From Paenibacillus oryzisoli (lineage in GTDB: Bacteria > Bacillota > Bacilli > Paenibacillales > NBRC-103111), in assembly GCF_001653565.1 (NCBI RefSeq), contig NZ_LYPB01000074.1, positions 124,001-188,000 on the forward strand: a stretch of 64,000 nucleotides of DNA. Reading direction: 5' to 3'. The stretch's first letter is position 1. Each line of letters opens with the position of its first letter. This document shows positions 27,229 through 36,380 of this stretch, in pieces. Made by a program: the position numbers and the translations under genes. A model generated the notes under the pieces. That model made no database searches. It saw only the letters and a list, made by a program, of their open reading frames with translations, and was not told the origin of the DNA.

Positions 27229-27415
27229 AAGTGCAAAAGAGCACTTTCTAAATGAGTTTCCCCCTCCATTATCAGAAATTGATGCAAAAAGGCATCAATT
27301 TGGACTGATTTCAGGGATTTATCAAGATATACGTTAAAAAGATTGCCTATTTGCACTGATTTCCCAATTCCACCTACAAATCGGCCAAAAAAGTTGTATT
27401 TTTGCATTTTTGAGA
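27229..27415. repeat. AT-rich repeat with perfect hairpin
   Basis: AAATTGATGC-AAAAAG-GCATCAATTT (27276-27301) is a perfect 10-pair hairpin. TTTGGACTGATTTC (27299-27312) and TTTGCACTGATTTC (about 27350-27363) are near copies some 51 bases apart, and short GTGCAAAA/TTTTTGCA strings bracket the whole. It looks like an intergenic repeat family of the genus, different from that at 14553-14750. Confidence 0.45.
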
Positions 27416-27644
27416 GACGGGAGAATTACGTGTGATTATGATTGATGCAACATACTCACCATCCAACACACAACTAGCTACTACTTTTCTGCACCGTTGC
27501 CATGCTATCTCTACGCCTACAATACTCCGCTCGCCATATATCCACATCATCTAATTACCCATTTCCCCATCCTCACTAGCTCATCCCACCGGATGCCCTG
27601 ATTCCTCAACCTGACAACCTTGCCATGGACTACCCCTCGAGGCA

Positions 27645-27676
27645 ACAAAAAAACAGCCGTCAATACTGCGCGGCTG
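27645..27676 (-). terminator. terminator overlapping the end of dnaB
   Basis: CAGCCG...CGGCTG followed by seven T on the - strand; the 5' arm lies inside the last codons of the helicase gene. Confidence 0.75.
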
Positions 27677-29033
27677 CTGCTTCTTGATGCGTGCGATCCA
27701 TATTCACGAATTTATTGAATTGTTTCAGGAAAGCCAGCTCGACGGTACCTACGGGACCATTCCGCTGTTTGGCAATAATAATCTCGATAATGTTCTTCTT
27801 CTCGGATTCCTTATCGTAGTAATCGTCCCGGTAGAGGAACGCTACGATGTCGGCATCTTGCTCAATGGAACCGGATTCCCGAAGGTCAGACATCATCGGA
27901 CGCTTGTCCTGCCGCTGCTCAACGCCACGGCTCAGCTGCGAGAGCGCGATGACCGGAACATTCAGCTCACGGGCAATTTGTTTCAGTGTACGCGAGATCT
28001 CAGAGACCTCCTGCTGACGGTTGTCTCCGCCTTTACCGCCACGGCCGGCAATCAGCTGCAAGTAGTCGATGAGGATCATACCGAGACCCTTCTCCTGCTG
28101 CAGTCGGCGGCACTTCGCCCGGATGTCCGCAACCGTAATCGTCGGCGTATCGTCAATGTAAACATTCGCCTCGGACAAAGCGCCGATCGCCATCGTCAGC
28201 TTCTCCCAGTCGTCTCCTTCCAGGTTCCCCGTACGCATCCGGTTCGCATCGACGTTCGCTTCGGCGCACACCATACGTTGTACGAGCTGCGCGGCGCCCA
28301 TCTCGAGCGAGAAGATGGCGACGGTCTCTTTGGCCCGGACGCCGACATTCTGCGCCACGTTCAGTGCGAACGCGGTCTTCCCTACGGAAGGACGCGCCGC
28401 CAGAATAATCAAGTCTGAGCGCTGGAAGCCAGACGTCATCTTGTCGAGGTCAATGAATCCTGACGGGATTCCCGTCGACCCACCCTTGTTCGAGTAGAGC
28501 TGCTCGACCTTCTCGAATACTTCCATGAGTACGTCGCGAATGACGACGAACCCACTGGAACTGCGCCGCTGCGAAATCTCCAGGATCTTAGATTCCGCCT
28601 CACTGAGCATCGCCCCGACATCGTCCTCATTGGCATAGCCATTGGTGACGATCTGCGTCGCTGTCCGAATCAAGCGGCGAAGCATCGACTTCTCCTCGAC
28701 GATTGCCGCGTAATAGTCGATATTGGCAGCGGTTGGCACCGCGTTCGCCAACTCGGACAAGTACGTTACGCCGCCGATCTCCTCAAGCTGCTGCTTGTTT
28801 TGAAGAAGCGCTGTAAGCGTAATGAGATCGACGGGTTCTTGATCTTCCGCGAGCTCAACTATCGCCTCGAATATACGCTGATGAGCGCCGCGATAGAAAT
28901 CATCGCTAGATATCCGCTCCATCGCGGTAATCAATGCATCTGCGTTAATTAAGATCGCACCTAAGACGGCTTGCTCAGCTTCTATATTTTGAGGCGGAAC
29001 ACGATCCATAAACATATTATCTCCGTTGCTCAT
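27660..29033 (-). CDS. dnaB: replicative DNA helicase (DnaB; DnaC in Bacillus)
   Basis: 457 residues from ATG 29033 (MSNGDNMFMDRVPPQNIEAE), preceded by AAAGGCGGG; nine further codons upstream lack a site. DnaB N-terminal domain (about 10-110) and RecA-like ATPase with Walker A (ARPSVGKTAF) and Walker B (MILIDYLQLI). The hexamer unwinds DNA at the fork and recruits primase. It is the last gene of yybS-gdpP-rplI-dnaB, a conserved Firmicute order. Confidence 0.96.
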   Translation of the reverse strand: MSNGDNMFMDRVPPQNIEAEQAVLGAILINADALITAMERISSDDFYRGAHQRIFEAIVELAEDQEPVDLITLTALLQNKQQLEEIGGVTYLSELANAVPTAANIDYYAAIVEEKSMLRRLIRTATQIVTNGYANEDDVGAMLSEAESKILEISQRRSSSGFVVIRDVLMEVFEKVEQLYSNKGGSTGIPSGFIDLDKMTSGFQRSDLIILAARPSVGKTAFALNVAQNVGVRAKETVAIFSLEMGAAQLVQRMVCAEANVDANRMRTGNLEGDDWEKLTMAIGALSEANVYIDDTPTITVADIRAKCRRLQQEKGLGMILIDYLQLIAGRGGKGGDNRQQEVSEISRTLKQIARELNVPVIALSQLSRGVEQRQDKRPMMSDLRESGSIEQDADIVAFLYRDDYYDKESEKKNIIEIIIAKQRNGPVGTVELAFLKQFNKFVNMDRTHQEAAAAQY

Positions 29034-29095
29034 GCTACTGTGCCCGCCTTTCATTGTCATATTTCATAGTGGAACTAGTTTATGTCTACAAGAGA

Positions 29096-29122
29096 GAAGA
29101 GCCCCAGACTGGGACTCTTGTT
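29096..29122 (-). terminator. hairpin between rplI and dnaB
   Basis: AAGAGTCCCAG / CTGGGGCTCTT on the - strand, followed only by a pyrimidine-rich tail. Probably a partial terminator allowing read-through into dnaB. Confidence 0.5.
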
Positions 29123-29172
29123 CATTACACGTTATACGATTCATAAAGCTATATACCCTGCCCTAGATCAGC

Positions 29173-29622
29173 TTACTTCTCTTCCGTTACTTGAACGTTC
29201 ACACTAGATGTTACTTCCGCATGCAGCTTAATTGGAACTTTCGTTACGCCTAGCGTACGAATCGGTTCTTCCAGCACAATTTTACGCTTATCGATCACGA
29301 TTTTATACTGTTTCTCAAGTACTTCTGCAATCTGTTTACTAGGAATGGCTCCGAACAAACGTCCACCTTCGCCAGACTTCGCTTTAATTTGAACAGTCAT
29401 CTCACTAAGTTTCTCGCCTAACGCCTGTGCATCTGCCTTCTCTTGATCCTTGCGGCGTTGCTCGGCTTTCTTCTGATTATCTAACACTTTGACTGTACCC
29501 TGAGTTGCTGGAGCTGCAAGTCCTTGTGCGATTAGGAAATTCTGTGCGTACCCTTCGGATACTTCCTTCACTTCGCCCTTCTTACCTTGGCCTTTAACGT
29601 CTTTGAGTAAAATTACTTTCAT
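29173..29622 (-). CDS. rplI: 50S ribosomal protein L9
   Basis: 149 residues from ATG 29622 ([20 protein letters not shown]), the canonical start after AGGAGGG. N-terminal rRNA-binding domain, long exposed helix (about 41-75, [15 protein letters not shown]) and C-terminal domain. It binds 23S rRNA at the base of the L1 stalk. It overlaps the gdpP stop codon (ATGA). Confidence 0.97.
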   Translation of the reverse strand: MKVILLKDVKGQGKKGEVKEVSEGYAQNFLIAQGLAAPATQGTVKVLDNQKKAEQRRKDQEKADAQALGEKLSEMTVQIKAKSGEGGRLFGAIPSKQIAEVLEKQYKIVIDKRKIVLEEPIRTLGVTKVPIKLHAEVTSSVNVQVTEEK

Positions 29623-31580
29623 TCGAAAAGTCCCTCCTCTTCCTGTATATCGGCTAGTACTTGTTTTAATCGTTTCGTTGCTTCTTCTAATGAGCAATCT
29701 GTTTGCGTCGCTGCATTGGTTAAATGCCCGCCGCCACCTAGTCGCTCCATCACAACTTGAACGTTCATTTGGCCTAGCGATCTTGCACTGATTCCAATTA
29801 AACCATCCGGCCGTTCGGCAATTACGAAGGAAGCCATAATATTCGTCATATTTAACAATGTATCAGCAACTTGCGCGATCATCAACTGAGAATATTTACG
29901 TGATGGCTCAGCAACTGCCAAAGCTACGTGTTCATAGATGGTTTCTGTATGCTTAATAATCTCGGAACGCTCGATATAAGAATCCAAATCTTCCTTCAAC
30001 AGCTTCTGAATGAGAGCGGAATCTGCCCCATTGCGTCGCAGATACGACGCCGCTTCGAAAGTTCGAGCACCTGTCCGAAGACTGAAACTCTTCGTATCTA
30101 CAACAATACCCGCGAGCAGCATCGTGGCCTCTAGAACCTCCATCGATAGCTTCTCGTTAATATACTGCAGCAGTTCGGTCACTAGTTCGCACGTAGAGGA
30201 CGCGTAGGGCTCCATATAGACGAGTGTAGCATCATGGATGAACTCCTCACTCCTACGGTGATGATCGACCACCACGACCCTGTGTGTCAGCTGTAGCAGC
30301 TTAGGCTCGGCAACCATGGAAGCCTTGTGTGTATCCACCACAACCGCAAGAGAGCGCTGTGTCGTAATCGCCATGCCCTGTTCCGGTGTAATAAACCAAC
30401 GATGCAGCCGTTCATCGGCCGATATCGTCTCCATCACCTTCTGAATGGCTGGATTCACGCCTTCTAGCACGATATAGCCTTCTTTGCCGACGACTTGGAC
30501 CGCCTTGAGCACACCAATCGCCGCGCCGATGGAATCCATATCTGCGAATCGATGACCCATGATGATGACTTTGTCACTATCTTTCATCAGGTCGCGCAGA
30601 GCATGTGAGATCACCCTTGCTCTAACTCGCGTACGTTTCTCGACCGCGTTCGTTCTCCCACCATAGAAAGACAATCGCTGTCCGACCTTCACCGTAACCT
30701 GATCGCCACCGCGGCCGAGCGACATGTCTAGACCCATTTGCGCCATCTGACCAAGTTCTGTAAGCTGTTCAGCCCCTGATGCAATCCCGATACTGAGCGT
30801 GAGCGGCAGCTTATTCTCAATCGTAAGATCGCGGACATCGTCGAGTAGTTCAAAACGCGTTTGTTCTAACTGTCGCAACGCCTTCTGATCCATCAAGATA
30901 AGGAATCGATCCGATGAAGTCCGGCGTAAATACAGCTGATTCTTCTGAGCCCACTCGGTAATTTCACCAGTAACCTTGGCCAACAGAAGGCTGCGTGTCT
31001 GATCATCCAGACCTTGTGTTGCTTCCTCCAAGTTATCCATCATCACGATACCAATCGCCGTTTTGCTATCTTCGTATTTCTTCGCCAGCAGAGCTTGCTC
31101 TGTAATTTCACGCAGATAGAGGAGTCTTTCTTCGGGTTTGGATAACACTTGATAAATAAATTGGCCAACTTTAAGCTCTAGTGTTTCGGCTTTGTCTTTC
31201 TTATTCTTGAGATCGGGAAAGTAATCGAAGAGCGACTCACCAATCACCGAGTCTTGCCCTAGCATTTTCGCTATAAAAGGGTTGTGCCACTCTATGCGTT
31301 TCTCTTCATTGTAAAGAATAATACCGATCGGCAGCCCGCTCATGACTTCATTGCCAGCTTTTTTCACCCGATGGGTTATCGTCCCGACGTACGTATTCAA
31401 TTCTTTGCGGAAAGCGGTCTCCGCTTGCAGCGTAAAATACGCCATTGCTCCACAGAGTAAGAAAGCCGTTAGGCCCAACCACCATTTGAACATATAGATA
31501 ATGGCTGTCAAGACAATGAGCAGAACAAACATCCACACAATATGCTGACCGTGCCACCGCTTCAAAAGGAACTTCGGCAT
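29619..31580 (-). CDS. gdpP: cyclic-di-AMP phosphodiesterase GdpP
   Basis: 653 residues: two N-terminal membrane helices (about 12-50), a PAS-like haem/NO sensor domain, a degenerate GGDEF domain (no GGDEF motif) and DHH/DHHA1 domains with metal ligands in [14 protein letters not shown] and VVVDHHRR and the [10 protein letters not shown] nucleotide loop near the end. It hydrolyses c-di-AMP to pApA and so affects potassium and wall homeostasis. Followed by rplI with a four-base overlap. Confidence 0.96.
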   Translation of the reverse strand: MPKFLLKRWHGQHIVWMFVLLIVLTAIIYMFKWWLGLTAFLLCGAMAYFTLQAETAFRKELNTYVGTITHRVKKAGNEVMSGLPIGIILYNEEKRIEWHNPFIAKMLGQDSVIGESLFDYFPDLKNKKDKAETLELKVGQFIYQVLSKPEERLLYLREITEQALLAKKYEDSKTAIGIVMMDNLEEATQGLDDQTRSLLLAKVTGEITEWAQKNQLYLRRTSSDRFLILMDQKALRQLEQTRFELLDDVRDLTIENKLPLTLSIGIASGAEQLTELGQMAQMGLDMSLGRGGDQVTVKVGQRLSFYGGRTNAVEKRTRVRARVISHALRDLMKDSDKVIIMGHRFADMDSIGAAIGVLKAVQVVGKEGYIVLEGVNPAIQKVMETISADERLHRWFITPEQGMAITTQRSLAVVVDTHKASMVAEPKLLQLTHRVVVVDHHRRSEEFIHDATLVYMEPYASSTCELVTELLQYINEKLSMEVLEATMLLAGIVVDTKSFSLRTGARTFEAASYLRRNGADSALIQKLLKEDLDSYIERSEIIKHTETIYEHVALAVAEPSRKYSQLMIAQVADTLLNMTNIMASFVIAERPDGLIGISARSLGQMNVQVVMERLGGGGHLTNAATQTDCSLEEATKRLKQVLADIQEEEGLFE

Positions 31581-31598
31581 TCGAACTAGCCCCTAATC

Positions 31599-32513
31599 CT
31601 ATAAATTTTTCTTAAACCGTTCACGGATTGGAAACGCAACATCAAATACCCCTAATAAGCTGTAAACGATAAATAGTGGAGGCATAAAGATTAGAATGAT
31701 AATAGCCACAATAGGCAAGATCGGTTTCCATTTATTCGCATGAGCCACAAAGAACAAAAAGCCTATCGCTTGAACCGCGAACACGAGCATCAACAGCGGC
31801 ATCGCATTCATCAGCAGTGTTGAAATGAGCGAGCTTGCATCGGGCTTTGAGAATAAATCTAGGACAAAAGCCACTAAATAAATCCAGACAAGTGATCTTT
31901 GCAGCTTCCATTCTCTTATTGGGCGCAAACCAGGGATACCTTCTCCCGTTTTGTTCAAGAACCACCGCGTTACGCCATGCGTCACAAACGTAATGAACAG
32001 CGCTACAAAAATCAAATACAACGGGATAACCTGCACGATAAATCCAACATACCAGTCTTGATCCTTAGGTAGAATATCCTGAATGCTACTCGGCATCGTT
32101 GCAATACTATCTATCATGAATTGCTTAAACTTCGTAACCGGATCAAGACCTAAAGCAAATCCTAGCAGCAAGCTTAATAACGACTCCGCCAAGACGGTAA
32201 CGATACCCGCAGTTAATACGGATCTTGCTGGTGCTTTACGTTTGTATAGGTTCCCCATCACTAACACAGGAGGTAGTATGAATAACGCAATCGTTATTAA
32301 ATAGAGACCTATCCACTGGGTAAGTATGTAGACAACGAGCAGACTGAGTACATAACTTAGGACGAAACGCTTCGTACTTGTTTTGACATATAACATAAGA
32401 ACGGGTACCAACAGAAAACTACATGTGAAAATAATAAATGGTGTCATCAGCGATAGCAATGAAATAATCATAACAACGCTCCAAATGACACTCTGCCAAC
32501 TTCGATTCCCCAA
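31599..32513 (-). CDS. yybS: DUF2232 membrane protein YybS
   Basis: 304 residues, about eight membrane helices, the YybS/DUF2232 family that precedes gdpP throughout Bacillales. Function unknown; it may be a transport or S-component-like protein. The start is TTG 32513 after AGAGGTGA, overlapping the region just behind the MazG-like stop; an internal ATG 14 codons later has only a weak site. Confidence 0.88.
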   Translation of the reverse strand: MGNRSWQSVIWSVVMIISLLSLMTPFIIFTCSFLLVPVLMLYVKTSTKRFVLSYVLSLLVVYILTQWIGLYLITIALFILPPVLVMGNLYKRKAPARSVLTAGIVTVLAESLLSLLLGFALGLDPVTKFKQFMIDSIATMPSSIQDILPKDQDWYVGFIVQVIPLYLIFVALFITFVTHGVTRWFLNKTGEGIPGLRPIREWKLQRSLVWIYLVAFVLDLFSKPDASSLISTLLMNAMPLLMLVFAVQAIGFLFFVAHANKWKPILPIVAIIILIFMPPLFIVYSLLGVFDVAFPIRERFKKNL

Positions 32514-32519
32514 CCGGGC

Positions 32520-32831
32520 TCACCTCTTACGTAAATGTTCTTCGAGCGATGAAATGTCGCCGTACCAGTCCTCAAGTTGATGGCCCTCTTGGCGGTGCTT
32601 CTTCATTTTCTCAACAATAGCTTCGTCCAAACTGCGATAAGAAATCCCCAGTCTGCGGCCTAAAATGTAACCGCTCGAAATCAAACTGGCTAATCCATCG
32701 ACCATCTTAACATGACTGCCTTCCCACATGCCTTTGAGCAGGTGAGCAACATGATCTACGACTTCTGTTTTGAGCCACTCAATGACTTTGGCCCGTCTGG
32801 CTAGGTCAACTTCTTTATCCCTATTCAGCAA
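32520..32831 (-). CDS. MazG-like family protein
   Basis: 103 residues, a short all-helical MazG-like protein (DLARRAKVIEWLKTEVVDHV, then LEEAIVEKMKKHRQEGHQLE-type acidic helix with E and K/H residues). The full set of metal-binding EExxE/ExxD residues of active MazG pyrophosphatases is not obvious. TTG 32831 follows GAGGAG; no ATG gives this frame. It sits directly ahead of yybS, six bases apart, and is probably co-transcribed. Confidence 0.75.
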   Translation of the reverse strand: MLNRDKEVDLARRAKVIEWLKTEVVDHVAHLLKGMWEGSHVKMVDGLASLISSGYILGRRLGISYRSLDEAIVEKMKKHRQEGHQLEDWYGDISSLEEHLRKR

Positions 32832-32931
32832 CCGTCATCACTCCTCATCTCAGCAGAAACGATATTGATCAATTATACCACAAAAAGGTACTAGAAAAGA
32901 AAGCCTCTAATCCAGCTCTCTGTAGCCATAG

Positions 32932-32964
32932 AACAAGACAGCTGATCTTAACAGCTGCCTTGTT
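32932..32964. terminator. hairpin ending the phosphoesterase-transporter operon
   Basis: AACAAG(A)CAGCTG...CAGCTG(C)CTTGTT, a 12-pair stem with one mismatch, between the tyrosine-phosphatase-like gene and the MazG-like gene. The T run is short. Confidence 0.55.
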
Positions 32965-33032
32965 AGGGAATTGTATGCTTTTAGAAGAAATGGAACGAAA
33001 TTAGAGGTTAGGGATCGGAATTACTCCCTCCC

Positions 33033-33773
33033 TCAATTAGTAAGTAATTGCTCTTTCAACGTCAGGATTTGCCCTTCGGATAACCCAATTGTTCGTAAAT
33101 AATGCTCCGCATTGCCGTACCGAAGCTCCAAATGGGACAACAAGCTCACCATATAAGCAGGGTCACAACCTAAGAAGCTCTCGTACATATCATCAGGTAC
33201 ATTTGCTGGTTTCCCCTTACGCAATTCCTCCAAAATCGGCGATATACAAGCATTCGTAAGCACATAATCTTCTAAAATTGTTTCATGTGGAACATTTCCG
33301 AGGTCCAATAATAGGGCTGAAACAACACCCGTCCGATCTTTACCTGCTGCGCAATGAAAGAGACTTCCGTATATACCCCCCTCTGCAAGCAAAGTGAAAA
33401 CACGTAACAACTGGGCTTGTGAAGTTTGAAGCAAGTTAATATATAAATCACCTAGATTGCGAATTTGCGTAAGACTCGATGTGGCGGGGTTGATCAAGCT
33501 TACATTATGATAGCTCACTTGCTGGGAATCAGCGAATACGTTCTTCTTTTCCTCAAGCTCGTGCGCATTTCGCAAATCAATAATCGTCCGTACCCCCCTG
33601 TCCACCAGTTCCTGTTGGCTAAGTGTACTCAGTTTGTGCAACCCATCCGCTCGAAAGAATATTCCCCAACGCGTCATTCGCCCGTCCTTGGTCTTGTATC
33701 CGCCTAGATCGCGCAAGTTATACGCGCCTTCAACCTGTAGAACGCGTTGCTCATTAGCCATATGTGTCGTCAT
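33033..33773 (-). CDS. tyrosine-protein phosphatase-like protein
   Basis: 246 residues of the Y_phosphatase3 type. N-terminal NLRDLGGYKTKDGR (19-32) and the P-loop H140-C141-AAGKD-R147-TG supply the catalytic cysteine and arginine. Relatives dephosphorylate proteins, phosphoinositides or small phosphoesters; MptpB and LipA-like enzymes share this layout. As the last gene of an operon with two metallophosphoesterases and a sugar-type importer, a small-molecule phosphate ester is a plausible substrate. ATG 33773 follows GGAGGAA. Confidence 0.88.
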   Translation of the reverse strand: MTTHMANEQRVLQVEGAYNLRDLGGYKTKDGRMTRWGIFFRADGLHKLSTLSQQELVDRGVRTIIDLRNAHELEEKKNVFADSQQVSYHNVSLINPATSSLTQIRNLGDLYINLLQTSQAQLLRVFTLLAEGGIYGSLFHCAAGKDRTGVVSALLLDLGNVPHETILEDYVLTNACISPILEELRKGKPANVPDDMYESFLGCDPAYMVSLLSHLELRYGNAEHYLRTIGLSEGQILTLKEQLLTN

Positions 33774-33810
33774 CCTAATTCCTCCGCCTTCAATGCATAT
33801 TTTATGTACA

Positions 33811-34509
33811 TCAAATATCGAATTGTTTCAATTGCTCATACAAAATCTCATTCACTTCATAGATCGCTTCTCTTGCATCTAGAATGTTCCCTTGCAGCAG
33901 CGCTTCATAAATGCGGGTGTTAATCCTTCTCCCCTGTCTTGGGTTAGATAGTGACTGCGGATTCATCGTGCGATAAGAAACGACTTTGCACATGTATTTG
34001 CCTTTAATCTGCTCTAGGATCTGCATCATGTTGTGGTTGTTGACGGTAGTTAGAATCGTCTCTATAAATAACAATGAACTTTCGTAATAGAGCCAATGGT
34101 CACCGTTGTCTGCTGCTTGAATTTGACTATCCAAATGGCCTCGTAATGACGGCAAGTCAAAGGTAAGCCCGCGCTTTTCAGCAACATCACATACATAAAT
34201 CTGCATCGAAACCAATACTTCAAACATGTCACAAAACTCTTTGAACGAAATATTTTTAACAAAAACGCCCCGGCCTCGAACCGACTCCACGAATCCTTCT
34301 TGCTCCAATAAGGAAATAGCTGCCCGAATCGGTGTCCGACTCATATTCAACTGTTCTGCCAATTCATTCTCTGACAAAAGGGTACCAGGCAAATAATTCG
34401 CATGGATAATCTGATTCCGAATTTCTTGGTAAGCTTTTTTTTCTAGCGATGGTTTTGCCACGCTTTTCGAAGGAAGAAGATACCCTGGTGGTGCAAATAA
34501 TGAACTCAT
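33811..34509 (-). CDS. GntR-family regulator (FadR subfamily)
   Basis: 232 residues. Winged HTH at about 25-88 (KKAYQEIRNQIIHANYLPGT, then LAEQLNMSRTPIRAAISLLE) and a helical FCD-like ligand domain. ATG 34509 overlaps the stop codon of the upstream permease by one base (TAATG), so it is translated with the operon it probably controls. The ligand is presumably the transported compound or its product. Confidence 0.88.
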   Translation of the reverse strand: MSSLFAPPGYLLPSKSVAKPSLEKKAYQEIRNQIIHANYLPGTLLSENELAEQLNMSRTPIRAAISLLEQEGFVESVRGRGVFVKNISFKEFCDMFEVLVSMQIYVCDVAEKRGLTFDLPSLRGHLDSQIQAADNGDHWLYYESSLLFIETILTTVNNHNMMQILEQIKGKYMCKVVSYRTMNPQSLSNPRQGRRINTRIYEALLQGNILDAREAIYEVNEILYEQLKQFDI

Positions 34510-35339
34510 TAACGCAAACCGCCTTTGACGAACGAATCAATAATTTGACGCTGTAGAATAAAATAAAGCAGAAGAATGGGTAAGCTCGCCATGGTTGTCG
34601 CCGCCATCATCGGTCCCCACAGATTAGCATCTGTGGACATGAACGACTGTAATCCGATTTGGAGCGTAGCATGCTCCGGTTTGTTCGTAACCAGTAGCGG
34701 CCAGAAGTAGTCATTCCATGAGGAAATGAATAATAACACACCTATAGAAGCAATCGATGCACGCAGATTCGGGAAGATCGTGCGCCACAGCACGCTCCAG
34801 TCGGATGCCCCGTCCAGATGAGCGGCTTCAATTAATGTTCGCGGAAACGATTTGAACGTGTTGTACAGCTGGAGTACCGCGAATGCGGACACGACGTTAG
34901 GGATGATTAACCCCATCAAGGAGTTACGCAGCCCCCAGCCGCTAATGACTACATAATTAGGAATCATGATGACTTGAAACGGAACCAGCCAGGTTAATGA
35001 AATTAAGCCGTAGAAAAAGCCTTTGCCACGGAAATCCCAGCGTGTGAACGCATAAGCTGCCAATATACTCGTTAGTAATTGGGCTGCTGTTTGACTAATA
35101 GCTACGATAATGGAATTCGTCATCATATGAGCCATCGGAATAGCGTGCCATGCCTGCACGTAGTTATCGAACGTCCAGTGTGTAGGAAGCAGTGACGTGG
35201 AGTACACTTCACCCGCTGGTTTAAAGGATGTATTCAACATCCAATAGAATGGGAAAATGGCAAGAAAGCTAAGCAATATCAGAACGGTATGTTTGCCAAC
35301 AGTTGCGCTGCGGGATCCATTCAATCGCGGATTCTTCAT
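34509..35339 (-). CDS. ABC transporter permease, MalG-like (CUT1)
   Basis: 276 residues, six membrane helices and the EAA loop (EAAHLDGASDWSVLWRTIFP, about 185-204) that contacts the ATPase. It pairs with the permease encoded just upstream. Family: carbohydrate-uptake transporter 1 inner-membrane component. ATG 35339 follows AGGAGGAG. Confidence 0.92.
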   Translation of the reverse strand: MKNPRLNGSRSATVGKHTVLILLSFLAIFPFYWMLNTSFKPAGEVYSTSLLPTHWTFDNYVQAWHAIPMAHMMTNSIIVAISQTAAQLLTSILAAYAFTRWDFRGKGFFYGLISLTWLVPFQVIMIPNYVVISGWGLRNSLMGLIIPNVVSAFAVLQLYNTFKSFPRTLIEAAHLDGASDWSVLWRTIFPNLRASIASIGVLLFISSWNDYFWPLLVTNKPEHATLQIGLQSFMSTDANLWGPMMAATTMASLPILLLYFILQRQIIDSFVKGGLR

Positions 35340-35351
35340 GGAGCTCCTCCT

Positions 35352-36311
35352 TTAATTGTCGTAAAACGAGAGCTTTTTGGATAGTTTCATGAAACCTAAT
35401 GAAATAAGCCCCGAACCAATAAACACGCACACAGCAGCTGCCGAACTCCAACCTACGGAGAACGTTTTGAACCCGTACGTCCATAGCAAGTAATAAATGT
35501 TTGTTGTTGAATTTAAAGGTCCTCCCTGCGTCAAGACATTGACATAAGAGAAACTCCATTCTGCAGCAAACAACGTACTGAGCATCGCCATAAACATAAT
35601 CGTAGGTGACAATAGCGGTAACAGCACATGCCAAATGATTTGCCAACGATTCGCTCGATCGATTCTAGCGGCTTCTATGTAATCCTTATTAATCCCCGTC
35701 ATCGCCGCTGAGAAGATCAACGTACTGAAGCTGAGTAACTTCCAACCCGTGATGAACGTGATTGACCAGATTGCCCATCGCTCATCGGTGAAGAATCGTA
35801 TCGGTTCCTGAATGTGCAGGACAGCCTGCAACGTTTTATTAAGAATGCCGCCCATCGGGTTCATAATCCAGTTCCACACAGCCGATACCGCAACAGGTGC
35901 CATGATCATCGGCACGAAAATTAATGCACGGTACGCATTGCGAGTACGCTGCCCAATGTTATCTGTAGAGATTGCAATCAGCAGCGGTAAAATGAGCGAA
36001 AATGGCATAACACCCACCGTGTAAAATAACGTGTTCAATAAAGCTCTACTCATCTCGGGCAGCGTAACTAGCTTCTCGAAGTTATCCAATCCCATGAATT
36101 CCTTCGGTGATGTGGGCAGCATGTTCCATTCGTAGAAGCTGAGCTGGAAGGTCTCGATTAAGGGACGATAGATCCAGAAACCAATCGAAATCATAACTGG
36201 CAACAAATATAAATAGGGAATCAACTTTTTATAAGGAAACGGTCTTTTTACCCGCTGCACCGACTTCGGACGTGCCTTGGAAACCGTCCTCGTGATTGCA
36301 TTGCTATTCAT
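35352..36311 (-). CDS. ABC transporter permease, MalF/UgpA-like (CUT1)
   Basis: 319 residues, six membrane helices after a basic N-terminal tail, and the EAA loop (EAARIDRANRWQIIWHVLLP). Forms the channel with the neighbouring MalG-like protein. No ATPase gene is in the operon; Firmicute CUT1 importers usually share a global ATPase such as MsmX. ATG 36311 follows CAGGAGGG. Confidence 0.92.
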   Translation of the reverse strand: MNSNAITRTVSKARPKSVQRVKRPFPYKKLIPYLYLLPVMISIGFWIYRPLIETFQLSFYEWNMLPTSPKEFMGLDNFEKLVTLPEMSRALLNTLFYTVGVMPFSLILPLLIAISTDNIGQRTRNAYRALIFVPMIMAPVAVSAVWNWIMNPMGGILNKTLQAVLHIQEPIRFFTDERWAIWSITFITGWKLLSFSTLIFSAAMTGINKDYIEAARIDRANRWQIIWHVLLPLLSPTIMFMAMLSTLFAAEWSFSYVNVLTQGGPLNSTTNIYYLLWTYGFKTFSVGWSSAAAVCVFIGSGLISLGFMKLSKKLSFYDN

Positions 36312-36380
36312 GGTATCCCTCCTGAATGTGGCAGAAGACAGAAGGATACGGCTGCCTCCTGCCTCCTGTCTTCACACCAA

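Noticed and set aside
27684-28418. 244-residue + strand frame opposite dnaB
   Set aside because: Shadow of the replicative helicase; no binding site or family pattern.
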